From assembly GCA_937872275.1 (NCBI GenBank), contig CALMSE010000124.1, positions 1-6,821 of the forward strand: a stretch of 6,821 nt of DNA. The letters are read 5' to 3'. Source of the stretch: an uncultured Leucobacter sp. GTDB lineage: Bacteria; Actinomycetota; Actinomycetes; Actinomycetales; Microbacteriaceae. The notes beneath the pieces were generated by a model. The model was given only the letters and a program-made list of their open reading frames with translations, did no database searches and had not been told where the DNA came from. Each line of letters begins with the position of its first letter. The first letter of the stretch is position 1. The translations under genes were made by a program, and so were the position numbers. Positions 6,735 to 6,821 of this stretch are shown piece by piece.

Positions 6735-6746
6735 CACAACCTTGTG
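6735..6746. promoter_or_regulatory. Palindromic operator candidate at the start of the resorcinol operon transcript
   Basis: CACAA (6735-6739) and TTGTG (6742-6746) form a perfect inverted repeat around a CC centre. It lies between the -10-like element and the hydroxylase ribosome binding site, near the predicted transcription start. A repressor bound there would block initiation. The arms are only five bases, so chance is not excluded. Confidence 0.4.
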
Positions 6747-6755
6747 GTGACTGCA

Positions 6756-6761
6756 ATTATC
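6756..6761 (-). promoter_or_regulatory. -10-like element of the resorcinol hydroxylase promoter
   Basis: On the minus strand this reads GATAAT, one base from the TATAAT consensus, in an AT-rich patch that stands out against the surrounding GC-rich DNA. It would start transcription near 6749, giving a leader of about 35 bases containing the GGAGGAA site. The -35 region about 17 bases further upstream (around 6779-6784) matches the consensus poorly, as expected of an activator-dependent promoter. Confidence 0.5.
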
Positions 6762-6790
6762 GAAGGGCCTCCGCCCGCCATTCGAGCCTC

Positions 6791-6821
6791 TGGCGCAAAC
6801 GAGCAAGGCGATGGCGCAAAC
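6791..6821. promoter_or_regulatory. Pair of exact 10-base direct repeats upstream of the resorcinol promoter
   Basis: TGGCGCAAAC occurs exactly at 6791-6800 and again at 6812-6821, 21 bases start to start, which is two helical turns, so both face the same side of the DNA. Relative to the predicted transcription start they are centred near -46 and -67, a usual place for activator binding. The second copy ends at the window edge, so its full extent and any further copies cannot be seen. The repeat could also belong to an unseen upstream gene. Confidence 0.55.

Noticed and set aside
5227..6750. Long 507-codon open frame on the + strand opposite the hydroxylase
   Set aside because: It is a shadow of the GC-rich hydroxylase gene: composition is dominated by R, V, E, H and G, no family motifs are seen, and it fully overlaps a well-supported gene.
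1..6821. A novel defence, mobile or biosynthetic system
   Set aside because: All intact genes fall in known metabolic or transport families. There are no transposases, toxin-antitoxin pairs, nucleases, CRISPR repeats or large unknown proteins.

Overview
The window is GC-rich DNA with strongly G/C-ending codons. Its protein families (TfdB-like phenol hydroxylase, hydroxyquinol dioxygenase, LLM oxidoreductase, EamA transporter) and a candidate leaderless promoter suggest a high-GC actinobacterium. A Microbacteriaceae-like soil organism is my best guess, but this is inference from style and not a taxonomic assignment.

Left part (1-2681, + strand): the 3' end of an NAD(P)H-dependent FMN reductase, whose coding frame appears to shift near base 35; an EamA/DMT-family ten-helix permease; a short intergenic stretch holding a hairpin and a decayed, reverse-strand remnant of what looks like the N-terminus of an MFS permease; and a complete LLM-class flavin-dependent oxidoreductase.

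Right part (2781-6714, all - strand): a three-gene catabolic cluster read from right to left. It encodes a TfdB-like FAD phenol hydroxylase (probable resorcinol hydroxylase), then maleylacetate reductase 15 bases later, then hydroxyquinol 1,2-dioxygenase after a 166-base gap. Together these would convert resorcinol to hydroxyquinol, then to maleylacetate, then to 3-oxoadipate, which enters the beta-ketoadipate route. The same three functions are clustered in the Corynebacterium glutamicum resorcinol locus, so the pathway itself is known. No regulator or transporter clearly dedicated to it lies in the window; a regulator may sit beyond the right edge.

Non-coding structure is the less ordinary part. 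A nested hairpin separates the convergent oxidoreductase and dioxygenase genes. A related family of repeats (core CTGAGCYTGTCGAAG) forms two mutually exclusive hairpins inside the catabolic operon, between the reductase and dioxygenase genes. Upstream of the hydroxylase are a -10-like element, a 12-base palindrome at the predicted transcript start, and two exact 10-base direct repeats 21 bases apart.

I found no RNA gene, CRISPR array, transposase or clearly new system. No gene-free stretch exceeds 300 bases.
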